From Candidatus Segatella intestinihominis (GTDB lineage Bacteria > Bacteroidota > Bacteroidia > Bacteroidales > Bacteroidaceae): 60,668 nt of DNA. The translations under genes were made by a program, and so were the position numbers. Below are positions 51,789 to 60,668 of this stretch, piece after piece. The notes beneath the pieces are model-generated. The model was not told where the DNA came from and searched no databases. It saw nothing but the letters and a program-made list of their open reading frames with translations. Position 1 is the stretch's first letter, and each line of letters starts with the position of its first letter. The stretch spans positions 1-60,668 of the forward strand of contig URLG01000005.1 in the NCBI GenBank assembly GCA_900548535.1, written 5' to 3'.

Positions 51789-52885
51789 AAAAGGTTGGAT
51801 TGTTAACAATGCATAGAGTTTTTAATTATGGCTCTATATTGCAAGCTTATGCTACACAAACCATAATAGAATCACTTGGCTTTATCTGTGATGTGATAGA
51901 TTATCAATATCCTAACAAAATCCACAAGTGTGGTAAATTTGATATTCATCAATTTATAGGTTTCCTGTTGCAGCTAAAACAGGGGTTCCCAGAATTAAGA
52001 CGTAGGAAGAAATTTAGACGCTTTTACAAAAAGTATTTTCATCTGACCCAATATTATCCTACTAAGGAAAGCCTTGAACGTAACCCTCCGCTTGAGGATG
52101 TTTATATAGTTGGTAGTGATCAAACATGGAATACAAGACATATAAAGGATGATTCTACTTTCTTGTTATCTTTCGTTCCTGAAGGTAAAAGAAAGTTGTC
52201 TTTTTCTTGTAGTGCTGCAAGGCTTAGTTATTCATCCGATTTCTCTTCTATGTTTAAAAAATATGTAAGTGAATTTAGTGCCATTTCTGTTCGAGAAAAA
52301 AATACACAGAGTATGGTGCAGAAATTGTTGAATAGAAAAGTGCCAGTAACTTTAGACCCTACTTTGATGTTAAATCAAAGTGCTTGGGAAAAAATGGTTT
52401 CAAACGCTAGTCTGCATATTAGTGAACCTTATATTTTAGTATATGTTTTAAAGTATTCATTTAATCCTTATCCTTTGGTGACGAAAATAATTAGGCAAAT
52501 ATATCAACAAACTAGGTTGCATGTGGTTTGTATAAGATATTCTGCTAGAGAAAAGTTAGGAATAAGTGATGCTACATATTATAATGAATCCATATCACCA
52601 GAGGATTTCGTTTATTTATTTAAAAATGCTTCATATGTGGTAACAACATCTTTTCATGGTACAGCATTTTCTGTAACATTTAATAAAAGATTCTTTTCAA
52701 TTGTAAAACCAGACAGCACTGATGATAGAATTATGAGTCTTTTAAACATGTTGGGGATTCCTGAGAGAGGAATTTCTGAGGACAAAGATTTGAGCAATCA
52801 TTTGGATATAGATTATACTCTAGTTAATCAGAAACTGGACGAAGAAAGAAATAAGACAATTAGTTATTTAAGAGATAATATATGA
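51785..52885 (+). CDS. Polysaccharide pyruvyltransferase
   Basis: A 366-residue cytoplasmic protein with the family start KKVGLLTMHRVFNYGSILQA and the central VYIVGSDQTWN and SVREKNTQSM. The C-terminal TTSFHGTAFSV is the family signature. It adds pyruvate ketals from phosphoenolpyruvate to sugars, giving the polymer negative charge. Its start overlaps the Wzy stop by 4 bp. Confidence 0.88.
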   Translation: MKKVGLLTMHRVFNYGSILQAYATQTIIESLGFICDVIDYQYPNKIHKCGKFDIHQFIGFLLQLKQGFPELRRRKKFRRFYKKYFHLTQYYPTKESLERNPPLEDVYIVGSDQTWNTRHIKDDSTFLLSFVPEGKRKLSFSCSAARLSYSSDFSSMFKKYVSEFSAISVREKNTQSMVQKLLNRKVPVTLDPTLMLNQSAWEKMVSNASLHISEPYILVYVLKYSFNPYPLVTKIIRQIYQQTRLHVVCIRYSAREKLGISDATYYNESISPEDFVYLFKNASYVVTTSFHGTAFSVTFNKRFFSIVKPDSTDDRIMSLLNMLGIPERGISEDKDLSNHLDIDYTLVNQKLDEERNKTISYLRDNI

Positions 52886-54000
52886 AAATATTATATTTTT
52901 TGCCCCATATAACTAACAGTGGCGGTATGGAGCGTATTGTGATGGATAAAATAAATTACTTGGTACAAGAAAAGTATCAAGTATATTTGGCTTATTTTGG
53001 AAAAGAAAATGATACTTCATTTTTCTATATTGATGAAAATGTACATAGATGTCCTATTCCGTTTAATACAAATAATTTGTCTTTCAAAAAGAGAATCCGC
53101 TATGTACTGAGCATTATTGGAAGAGTTAAACAGTTAATAGTAAATAACAGAATAGATGTAGTAGTAAATGCTAATACTCCTCTGGTAAGTTGGATACTTC
53201 CTTTTATATGTAAGAATATTCCTAAGGTGCTTGAACTTCATTTCTCTTATGAAGGACTTCGTATTATGAACAAAGAATTGTATGGAAAGAATGTTCTGAA
53301 AGCAAAGTTTAACCAAATTCTTCGGCAAGTGATTTATCCTTTATATGATAAATGTGTATTATTGACTGATGATGACAAGAAAGCTTGGAATTTGAAAAAA
53401 TCAGAAGTCATTCCGAATTTTACAAACTTGGATAGTTCTTGTAAATCTAAAATGGATGGAATCAAAGCTCTGTCCGTTGGACGCCTTACTTATCAAAAAA
53501 ACATGGACATCTTGATAGACGCATGGCAATGGGTTCACAAAGTAAATCCTAAATGGTTACTAGATATATGGGGAGATGGAGATGATTTGTGCTTCTTGCA
53601 AAAGAAAATAATTGAATTAGGGCTGGAGAATGTTGTCTTTTTAAGAGGAACATCACAGTGCTTGCAAAACGAATATCCAAAGTATTCTTTGTTTATATTA
53701 CCCTCTAGATATGAAGGCTTTCCGTTGGTGCTTGTTGAAGCGATGCAATTCGGTTTACCATGTATTGGTTTTAAAATTCCTGGTAATACCACAGTCATTA
53801 AAAACGGTATTAATGGATATATCGTTGAAAAACGTGATGCACAGTTGTTAGGACAGACAATAAATAAAGCTATTAATTCAGAATCTGCATTAAAGGAAAT
53901 GTCCCAAAATGCTTTGGAGACAATAACGAGATTTAGTAAAGAAAAAATAATGAGTCAATGGATTGATTTGTTTAATCAAGTTATCAAGAAAAAACTATGA
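52882..54000 (+). CDS. Glycosyltransferase family 4
   Basis: A 372-residue GT-B enzyme with N-terminal PHITNSGGMERIVMDKI and the donor-site half with ALSVGRLTYQKNMDILIDAW and FILPSRYEGFPLVLVEAMQ. It is retaining in type. Donor and acceptor are unknown. It overlaps both neighbours by 4 bp. Confidence 0.9.
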   Translation: MKILYFLPHITNSGGMERIVMDKINYLVQEKYQVYLAYFGKENDTSFFYIDENVHRCPIPFNTNNLSFKKRIRYVLSIIGRVKQLIVNNRIDVVVNANTPLVSWILPFICKNIPKVLELHFSYEGLRIMNKELYGKNVLKAKFNQILRQVIYPLYDKCVLLTDDDKKAWNLKKSEVIPNFTNLDSSCKSKMDGIKALSVGRLTYQKNMDILIDAWQWVHKVNPKWLLDIWGDGDDLCFLQKKIIELGLENVVFLRGTSQCLQNEYPKYSLFILPSRYEGFPLVLVEAMQFGLPCIGFKIPGNTTVIKNGINGYIVEKRDAQLLGQTINKAINSESALKEMSQNALETITRFSKEKIMSQWIDLFNQVIKKKL

Positions 54001-55187
54001 ATATATTATTTTTCTCAGGTTCCTATCTTAATTATGGAGGTATAGAGGTTGTGACGTCTGTACTTGCCAAGAAATTTGTTGAAGATGGTCACCAAGTTAC
54101 CATTGCAGCATTGGAAATGCCGCATCCTGAAATAAGCTCTCAACAGATTGATGGTGTGCAATTAGTAAAACTTTCTAATCCCATTCTGGCATATAGGAAT
54201 ATTCGCATATTGCGAATGGTATTTCAGAAAAGAAATATTGATGTCGTAATTAATCAATGGGGAATGAATTTTATGACCACGTTGTTGTTACGTATGGCTA
54301 GAGGAGCTAGAAATGTAAAGCTCGTATCAGTGCTTCATGTCGATCCAAATAATTCTATCGTAGTTTCTAAAATTCATAACAAAATTAATCGGGCGCGTAT
54401 TGATAAGAATTATATTAAAATTGCTTATAATTATGTGAAGCTTAAAGCTGTAATTTATATCTTGCAAAAAAGCTTATGTTATGTAGCTTCTCATAGTAGC
54501 CGTTTTGTCCTTTTATCCCAAGGTTTTATCAAGCCACTTGTTGAATTTGCCAAGCTTGAAAGTACTGATAACTTAGAGTGTATACCTAATCCTGTAACAT
54601 TGGATAGTACATTTGAGGTAGAGCAAATAAGTCTGAAAAAGAAGCAGTTGCTGTATGTCGGGAGAATGGATTTTTCCCCAAAAAGGGTAGAACGTATAGT
54701 TCATTTGTGGGAGAACCTTAATCAGTTTTGGCTAGATTGGGAACTTGTTCTTGTTGGCGATGGTCTGCAAAAAAAGGAGCTAGAAGAATATGTAGTTTCC
54801 CATTCTATTCCACGTGTTCGTTTTGAGGGATTTAAGAAAAATCCGACAAAAAATTATGAAGAGGCTTCGATACTGTTATTAACATCAGATATGGAAGGCT
54901 TTGGGTTAGTAATAGTCGAGGGGATGACTTATGGATGTGTTCCTGTTGTATATGGTAGTTATGAAGCCGTTTATGACATTATAGAAGATGGCAAGTCTGG
55001 CTATATAACATCTATGCCATATAATAGCAAGGAAATGGAAGATAAGGTTAATGTTCTAATGCAAGATGAACAAAAAAGAAAGCAAATGGCAGCAAATGCT
55101 ATAGATCAATCTAAAAAGTTTTCTTTAGGCTATGTTGCTCAAATGTGGTATAATTTATTTGAAGATGTATTAAAAAATGGAAAATAA
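53997..55187 (+). CDS. Glycosyltransferase family 4
   Basis: A 396-residue GT-B enzyme with FSGSYLNYGGIEVVTSVLAK and the C-terminal LLYVGRMDFSPKRVERIVHL and LLTSDMEGFGLVIVEGMTYG. It is not a close copy of its upstream GT4 neighbour. It overlaps the next gene by 11 bp. The linkage is unknown. Confidence 0.9.
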   Translation: MNILFFSGSYLNYGGIEVVTSVLAKKFVEDGHQVTIAALEMPHPEISSQQIDGVQLVKLSNPILAYRNIRILRMVFQKRNIDVVINQWGMNFMTTLLLRMARGARNVKLVSVLHVDPNNSIVVSKIHNKINRARIDKNYIKIAYNYVKLKAVIYILQKSLCYVASHSSRFVLLSQGFIKPLVEFAKLESTDNLECIPNPVTLDSTFEVEQISLKKKQLLYVGRMDFSPKRVERIVHLWENLNQFWLDWELVLVGDGLQKKELEEYVVSHSIPRVRFEGFKKNPTKNYEEASILLLTSDMEGFGLVIVEGMTYGCVPVVYGSYEAVYDIIEDGKSGYITSMPYNSKEMEDKVNVLMQDEQKRKQMAANAIDQSKKFSLGYVAQMWYNLFEDVLKNGK

Positions 55188-56109
55188 GGCAAACTTAGCA
55201 GCACTCATCCTTACGAAGGATGAAGAAAAACATATTGCCCGTTGTATCAAGTCGTTGAAAGGTGTCTGTGAAGAAATATTCGTCATAGATTGTTTTAGTA
55301 CTGACAACACTAAAAGCATTGCAGAGTCATTGGGTGCTAAGGTGTATCAGCATCCTTGGAAAAATTATGCGACCCAGTTTAACTGGGGATTGCATAATTG
55401 CCCAATTAAAGCGGATTGGATTTGGCGAATAGATGCAGACGAATATTTGGATAAAGACTTAGGTGATAATGTAAAGAAGGCAATAAGTGAGTGTGCTGAA
55501 GATGTAAATGGTATTTATGTTCGTAAGCGTATTGACTTTATGGGTAAACCATTGATGTATGGTGGGTGGTATCCAAGTTATCATCTGAAGGTGTGGCGCA
55601 GAGGTCATGGTGAATGTGAAAATCGCTGGATGGATGAGCACATTCGTATCTTTGATGGAAGGGCTATCACTGTAGAGCAAGGTGATCAGGTGGATGCAAA
55701 TCTTAATGATTTGACTTGGTGGATGAATAAGCATAATGGTTATGCTACTCGTGAGATGGCTGATATGCTAATGATGGAATACGGTTTAGACGCAACTTCC
55801 CAAGAAGTTGTTCCGAAGTTCTTTGGTACGGAGGAGCAACGTAAACGTTGGCTAAAAGTGAAATATATCAAAGCTCCATTATTTATTCGCCCTTTTGTCA
55901 ACTTTATGTTGCGTTATGTTTTTAAAGCAGGTTTCTTAGATGGTAAGGAAGGCTTTATCTGGCATTTCTTGCAAGGTTTTTCTTATCGTTTCCTTGTTGA
56001 TGCCAAGATATTCGAACTTAAAAAAAGTTTTAAATTTAATGATGCAGAAATCAAAAACTATCTGAAAGACAAATACTTGGAAGATAGTGATGAAGAAATG
56101 GGGGGGTAA
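55177..56109 (+). CDS. Glycosyltransferase family 2 (WaaE/KdtX-like)
   Basis: A 310-residue GT-A enzyme with NLAALILTKDEEKHIARCIK, VIDCFSTDNT and the metal site WRIDADEYL. It ends in a G7 tract just before TAA, so slippage would change its last residues. It is a diverged paralogue of the next gene, with the shared YATQFNWGL. Confidence 0.9.
   Translation: MENKANLAALILTKDEEKHIARCIKSLKGVCEEIFVIDCFSTDNTKSIAESLGAKVYQHPWKNYATQFNWGLHNCPIKADWIWRIDADEYLDKDLGDNVKKAISECAEDVNGIYVRKRIDFMGKPLMYGGWYPSYHLKVWRRGHGECENRWMDEHIRIFDGRAITVEQGDQVDANLNDLTWWMNKHNGYATREMADMLMMEYGLDATSQEVVPKFFGTEEQRKRWLKVKYIKAPLFIRPFVNFMLRYVFKAGFLDGKEGFIWHFLQGFSYRFLVDAKIFELKKSFKFNDAEIKNYLKDKYLEDSDEEMGG
56100..56106 (+). repeat. Homopolymer tract G7 at the 3' end of the GT2 gene
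   Basis: Seven G residues lead directly into the stop codon. One more G would replace the stop with a tail of about 27 residues ending at a TAA near 56190. Confidence 0.85.
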
Positions 56110-56251
56110 TTTGGAGTAAAAAATTACCTGTTAAATCACCATTGATTTTATCTATCTGCATTGGCATAAAACAAAAAAAGTGTGTTTATGCAGCATAAAG
56201 TTTAAAGATATTGATATAAAGTTAAAGTTTCATTTTTAAATTATATAATCA

Positions 56252-57115
56252 ATGGCAGATTTAACAGCAATAATCCTCACTATGAATGAGGAGGTAAATA
56301 TTTCTAAATGTATTGACAGTATAGCATCTGTAGCCAAAAGAATAGTCGTAATCGATAGTGGAAGTACAGATAATACAGTTTCAATAGCTAAAGAGAAAGG
56401 AGCTGATGTCTATTTTAATGAATTTGTAGATTATGCAACTCAGTTTAATTGGGGGTTAGACAATACAGGTATTGAAACAATATGGGTGCTAAGAATTGAT
56501 GCTGATGAAAGATTTACACCTGCTTTATGTGAAGAAGTTAATAAGGAGACCGAATGCCATCAATCGGATAATGTAAATGGAATGCTTGTAAAGCAGAAGG
56601 TTTTTTTCATAAATAGATGGTTGCTTCATGGTGAGGTATATCCTTTCCAAAAGTTATTGATATTTAAGCACGGAATAGGAAGAATAGAAAATCGAAAAAT
56701 AGATGAGCATACTATTCTAACGTCTGGTTCTACAATTGAATTAAAGCACGATGCTGAGCACTATGCAATTAAAAATATTACTAATTGGATAGCTAAACAT
56801 AATTGGTATTCGAGTAGAACAATGCAAGACTATTTTGAGTTTAGCGATAGCGATAGTGTGTCCACATTAGCATCTGGTAGTACAATGCAAACAAAAAGAA
56901 AGCAAAAAGCTCTCTATTATAAAGCTCCTATATTTATAAGACCATTTATCTTATTTATTTGGCGCTATATATTTAAGTTGGGATTCCTAGATGGAGCTCC
57001 AGGCTTTATTTATCACTTTATGCTCAATTTTTGGTATCGTGAACTGGTTGATGCCAAAATCTACGAGCATAAAATGCTTAATACTGAGTTTGAAAAAACC
57101 GGTGCGTTACGATAA
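56252..57115 (+). CDS. Glycosyltransferase family 2 (WaaE/KdtX-like), paralogue
   Basis: A 287-residue GT-A enzyme starting ADLTAIILTMNEEVNISKC, with VIDSGSTDNTVSIA and the metal site LRIDADERF. It shares YATQFNWGL and the RPF-rich C-terminal region with the gene upstream, which suggests an old duplication. A 142-bp gap with no gene separates them. Confidence 0.9.
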   Translation: MADLTAIILTMNEEVNISKCIDSIASVAKRIVVIDSGSTDNTVSIAKEKGADVYFNEFVDYATQFNWGLDNTGIETIWVLRIDADERFTPALCEEVNKETECHQSDNVNGMLVKQKVFFINRWLLHGEVYPFQKLLIFKHGIGRIENRKIDEHTILTSGSTIELKHDAEHYAIKNITNWIAKHNWYSSRTMQDYFEFSDSDSVSTLASGSTMQTKRKQKALYYKAPIFIRPFILFIWRYIFKLGFLDGAPGFIYHFMLNFWYRELVDAKIYEHKMLNTEFEKTGALR

Positions 57116-57133
57116 TTTTTGATATTAGATTTT

Positions 57134-58096
57134 ATGAAAAAGATATTAGTAACAGGGGGCTCTGGTTTCATTGGAACTAACCTCATTGAGCATCTATCAA
57201 AAGATACTCAGTACGAGATTCAGAATATAGATATTGTGAAGCCAAAGATTTCGGCTCAGGATAAGTATTGGGTGCAAGTTGATTTGCGTAAACATGACGC
57301 TGTTATTGCAGCAGTGGAGGCATTTGCTCCAGATTATGTTATTCATCTTGGTGCAAGAACAGACCTCAATGGCAAAACGTTGCAGGACTATGATGCTAAT
57401 ATGGGTGGTGTAAGCAATCTGCTTGATGCCATAGAAGCTGCGGGTACTGTGAAGCGTGCAATCTTTGCTTCTTCCATGTATGTATGTGAGCCTGGCTATA
57501 TGCCAAAGGACTTCGAGGATTATGCTCCTCACACATTGTATGGTGAGAGTAAGGTGGAGACTGAGAAGCGTATCAAGACGGCTAATCCTTCTTATACCTG
57601 GAGTATTATTCGCCCAACTTCTATTTGGGGTCCTTGGTTTGGCGAGCCTTATGATAAGTTCTTCCATATCGTTCTGAATCATATGTATTTCCATATGGGT
57701 AAACGTGCATGCCGAAAGACATACGGATATGTGGATAATGCCATCTACCAGATTATGTCTATTTTGCAGGCTGCACCAGAGAAGGTAAACAGAAATGTTT
57801 ATTATCTCGGTGACTATGAGGCTTATCCTATTACAGATTGGGCAAATGAAATCGCTAAGATAGAAGGCATTCATATCCCTCATGTTCCTTATTGGTGCTT
57901 CAAGATTGTAGGATGGGTTGGTGACTTCTTAAAGAAGTTTGGTATAGCATTCCCTATGACTAGCTTCCGTCTCCATAATATGACTACAGATAATGTTCAT
58001 AATCTGGAGCCTATCAAGTCTGTTGCTCCTAATTTGCCTGTATCAAGAATTGAAGGAACGAAGGTAACATTGGAGTGGATTCATAAGTATGAATAA
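57134..58096 (+). CDS. NAD-dependent sugar epimerase/dehydratase
   Basis: A 320-residue extended SDR enzyme when started at Met 57134 (MKKILVTGGSGFIGTNLIEH). The Rossmann loop is GGSGFIG and the active site is YGESKVETEKRI (YxxxK). It makes or modifies a nucleotide sugar for the polymer. The exact sugar is unknown. Its 3' end overlaps the SIR2-NTPase start by 8 bp. Confidence 0.88.
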   Translation: MKKILVTGGSGFIGTNLIEHLSKDTQYEIQNIDIVKPKISAQDKYWVQVDLRKHDAVIAAVEAFAPDYVIHLGARTDLNGKTLQDYDANMGGVSNLLDAIEAAGTVKRAIFASSMYVCEPGYMPKDFEDYAPHTLYGESKVETEKRIKTANPSYTWSIIRPTSIWGPWFGEPYDKFFHIVLNHMYFHMGKRACRKTYGYVDNAIYQIMSILQAAPEKVNRNVYYLGDYEAYPITDWANEIAKIEGIHIPHVPYWCFKIVGWVGDFLKKFGIAFPMTSFRLHNMTTDNVHNLEPIKSVAPNLPVSRIEGTKVTLEWIHKYE

Positions 58097-60563
58097 AAAT
58101 ATAAATTCAGTTATGACTTTAAAAGAAGGTATTAATAAGATTTTTGATGGCAACTGTATGTTGTTTCTCGGCTCAGGTTTCTCTTTAGGTTCTATTAATG
58201 TCAATCGAGAGAATTTAGGTACAGCAGGAATGCTAAGTAACAAACTAGATTCTTTATCGGGAGGAGATAATGACGGAAATCTTGAAGATGCAGCTGATGA
58301 ATTCATTGAAACTTTGGGTGAATATAAACTTGTAGATTTCTTGAAGAAAGAGTTTACTGTAAATGCTTATTCTAAAGAACAAGAGATTATAGGTAAATGT
58401 AAATGGGGCCGTATTTATACTACCAATTATGATAATACAATGGAAAAGATATATCAAGATAACGGAAGTGTTTTAACTCCTGTGACTTTGTCTTCTTCCC
58501 TTCGTGAATATCGTGATAAAAGTAATACAGTTATACATCTTAATGGTAGTGTCTCTGATTTAACTTCTAGTTCTTTAAGTGAGGAATTTAAACTCACATC
58601 TTCAAGTTATTTGACTCAATCTTTTTTAAATAGTGAATGGATTTCCTTATTCAGATATGATTTGAAGGATTGCGATGCAATATTCTTTGTAGGGTATTCT
58701 TTAGCTTATGATTTGGATATCAAGAGACTTATGTTCGAAAATCCTTCTATAAAGGACAAAACCTTCTTTATAGTAAGTGATACAGAAAAGACTTCAAGAT
58801 TAAAAATAATGGAAAGGTTTGGTACTCCTATTACAATTGGAGTTGATGGATTTGCAATCGAGATTCAGAAACAAATGGCTACTTATAAACCGCCTGTAAT
58901 AAAGTATGAAAAGCCCTACCTTTGTTTTGTTCGACCGAATTGTAGTAATATACGTCCAAAAATTCAAGATAATGCAATATGGGATTTGTTCTTTTGGGGA
59001 ATACCACATGTCGATATTTTAAAATATTCCTACAATTTTAGTCCTGACTATTTGTATTATGTGCATAGAGATTATTTAGACAAAGCTATAGATTTGATAA
59101 ATAATGGACAGCAAAATATATTGGTTCATTCTGATTTAGGAAATGGAAAAAGTCTATTTATTATTGGGCTGTCTATAGAATTGAAAAGATTGGGGTATGA
59201 TGTATACTTATATGATCATTTCGATGTTTCGTTAAATAGAGAAATTGAGAGAATTTGCAAAAATGACAATAATAGAGTTGTAATTATTGTTGAAAATTAT
59301 TCCAGCAATAAAGAGTTTTTTGACATATTAAAGACTTATCGTACAAATCAAATTCTCATAGTTTCGGATAGAACTGTCAATAATGATATGGGGTACGACT
59401 GGCTGGTAGACGTCGTGAAAGCTCAGTTCTATTCTATAGACCTTAATATGATGACTGATGAAGAGATTGAACAGCTCATCAGTATATTTGATGCCTATGG
59501 TCTTTGGAGTCATTTGTCTGCAAAAAACTATTTTGAAAAGAAAAATTACATTATATATACATGCAAGAGATCTTTTAGAAATTTATTATTAGGTTTATTA
59601 AACTCTCCAACGATTATTACCAGATTTAGTAGTATTATAAACAATATTAAAGACCGTAATAATTTTTATGAAGCATTAGTGTTAATCTTAGTTAGTAAAG
59701 TTTTTGATTTGAACATGGATTTAGATATGTTATCCGATGCAATTGATGATACATTGATTGGTAATCAAATGTTCAAGAGAAATCAAATAGTAAAAGAATT
59801 TATAGATTTTGATAGTTTGCAAATTAAGGTCAAGTCCTCTATATTGGCAGAAGTTATCTTGGATAAAATTGTGGATGGTGCCATAATTGAAAAAGTGATG
59901 GCTAAAACTTTTTTGAACTTTGATAAGAAGAGACACAATCTTAATTATAAGAGAGTATTGAGATCTCTTCTGTCTTATGCAAATATGCAAAGGGTCTTAA
60001 ACCATAATGACCCTAAATATAAAAGTATAATCGTTGAATTCTTTGAAGAGGTAAGACAATGCGCATTCTGTCAAAATAATCCTCATTATTGGTTGCAATA
60101 TGCTATAGTCAAACTTGATGATCAAGATTTTCCTTTAGCTGAAACTTTCTTCAAAAATGCATATTCTTATGCAGCAAAGAAAGATAGTTTTGATACCTAT
60201 CAAATTGATAATCACTTTGCAAGATTTTTATTGGAGAATGAAATAGATTCTGGTAATGACAAAACTTGTATGGATGTGTTTTTGAAAGCTCATCGTATAT
60301 TAATGGATACAAAGCATGATAAGGACACTAAGTATTATCCATTTCGTGTAGCAAGAAATTACAAACCTTTCTATAATTGTTTTTATAAGAATATGTCTCA
60401 TAAAAACAAAGAGATATTTATTCATTCTTGTGAAGAAATGTTGGAAATGATAGAGCGATATTATAAAGTTGCACCGGCTTATGCTAACAGAAAAGATGTT
60501 AGAGAGGCTAAGATACAATTGGAACAAATTGTAGCATCTTCTAATTCAAATCTAAATGGATAA
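58089..60563 (+). CDS. SIR2-NTPase defence-like protein
   Basis: An 824-residue protein. The N-terminal SIR2-like domain (about 10-270) has CMLFLGSGFSLG, GRIYTTNYDN near 110 and the expected catalytic His near 150 in VIHLNGSVSD. A P-loop NTPase (about 335-600) follows, with SDLGNGKSLF near 351 and the Walker B-like RVVIIVENY. The helical C-terminal half ends in repeat-like segments. SIR2 plus STAND-like NTPase is the layout of several anti-phage systems that drain NAD+ on infection. It overlaps the epimerase by 8 bp, and a GT2 follows 6 bp after it, so it rides in the capsule operon. A defence role is inferred. Confidence 0.8.
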   Translation: MNKNINSVMTLKEGINKIFDGNCMLFLGSGFSLGSINVNRENLGTAGMLSNKLDSLSGGDNDGNLEDAADEFIETLGEYKLVDFLKKEFTVNAYSKEQEIIGKCKWGRIYTTNYDNTMEKIYQDNGSVLTPVTLSSSLREYRDKSNTVIHLNGSVSDLTSSSLSEEFKLTSSSYLTQSFLNSEWISLFRYDLKDCDAIFFVGYSLAYDLDIKRLMFENPSIKDKTFFIVSDTEKTSRLKIMERFGTPITIGVDGFAIEIQKQMATYKPPVIKYEKPYLCFVRPNCSNIRPKIQDNAIWDLFFWGIPHVDILKYSYNFSPDYLYYVHRDYLDKAIDLINNGQQNILVHSDLGNGKSLFIIGLSIELKRLGYDVYLYDHFDVSLNREIERICKNDNNRVVIIVENYSSNKEFFDILKTYRTNQILIVSDRTVNNDMGYDWLVDVVKAQFYSIDLNMMTDEEIEQLISIFDAYGLWSHLSAKNYFEKKNYIIYTCKRSFRNLLLGLLNSPTIITRFSSIINNIKDRNNFYEALVLILVSKVFDLNMDLDMLSDAIDDTLIGNQMFKRNQIVKEFIDFDSLQIKVKSSILAEVILDKIVDGAIIEKVMAKTFLNFDKKRHNLNYKRVLRSLLSYANMQRVLNHNDPKYKSIIVEFFEEVRQCAFCQNNPHYWLQYAIVKLDDQDFPLAETFFKNAYSYAAKKDSFDTYQIDNHFARFLLENEIDSGNDKTCMDVFLKAHRILMDTKHDKDTKYYPFRVARNYKPFYNCFYKNMSHKNKEIFIHSCEEMLEMIERYYKVAPAYANRKDVREAKIQLEQIVASSNSNLNG

Positions 60564-60568
60564 GTATA

Positions 60569-60668
60569 ATGAAAGTTTCGATTATAACTAGTTGTTACAA
60601 CCGTGCGAAGACAATTCGCGGTGCAGTGGAGAGTGTGTTGGCGCAGGATTATCCTGACATCGAGTATA
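60569..60668 (+). CDS. Glycosyltransferase family 2, N-terminal part only
   Basis: The frame opens MKVSIITSCYNRAKTIRGAV and continues SVLAQDYPDIEY to the window edge. This is the standard GT2 nucleotide-sugar-binding start. The rest lies outside the window. Confidence 0.85.
   Translation, partial: MKVSIITSCYNRAKTIRGAVESVLAQDYPDIEY

Overview
The window reads as chromosome of a gut-type Bacteroidota, most likely Prevotellaceae and close to Segatella (Prevotella) copri. The support is the repeated TAnnTTTGC -7 boxes with TTTG or TTGG about 19-20 bp upstream, the lack of strong Shine-Dalgarno sites, a one-protein hybrid two-component system (HTCS) beside glycoside hydrolases, a DUF4248/HU-like/amidase/smalltalk gene set, and a capsule locus with a NusG-like regulator. 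The genus is inference; the phylum-level signals are visible in the sequence. Layout: 1-12 kb is housekeeping and lipid metabolism. It holds serine O-acetyltransferase, a 1515-residue acyl-CoA dehydratase activase-type protein, a MATE exporter, a GNAT-like protein, GtrA, a four-helix-bundle (23S-IVS family) gene between heptamer arrays, and a three-gene inositol-phosphosphingolipid set (PgpA-like, CDP-alcohol phosphatidyltransferase, AUR1/PAP2-like). 12-27 kb carries a DUF5686 outer-membrane protein, a LuxR-type regulator, a LacI regulator, an HTCS, a GH31 with a PA14 insert and a GH2 beta-galactosidase. The last two look like a pair for clipping xylose and galactose from xyloglucan-type oligosaccharides. 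27-30 kb opens a capsule or exopolysaccharide locus with a polyprenyl-phosphate sugar transferase, which has a G9 tract at its start, and a long UpxY/NusG-like protein. 30.3-41.6 kb is an AT-rich accessory island between two IS66 3'-end relics in the same orientation. It contains a ParE-type, a Panacea-type, an MntA/HepT-type and a RhuM-type module. In each, the toxin-side or effector gene looks broken, while the antitoxin, where there is one, is intact. The island also contains a compact minus-strand module: VirE/BT4734-like primase-helicase, DUF4248, HU-like protein, a 30-residue smalltalk peptide and a PGRP-type amidase. That module carries three separate sets of direct or inverted repeats resembling iterons, operators or an origin. 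It is the best candidate here for a poorly described system. 41.6-46.9 kb encodes a lic-1-like phosphocholine pathway: a possible porin, a fused nucleotidyltransferase/choline kinase, a BCCT transporter, LicC and LicD. 46.9 kb to the end is the polysaccharide assembly operon: Wzx, a glycosyltransferase frameshifted by a G9 tract, FrhB-like protein, Wzy-like protein, pyruvyltransferase, two GT4, two GT2, an epimerase, a SIR2-NTPase defence-like protein translationally coupled to the epimerase, and the start of another GT2. The genes appear to work together to make a surface polysaccharide that can carry pyruvate and phosphocholine. Homopolymeric G tracts give it a plausible on/off switch.
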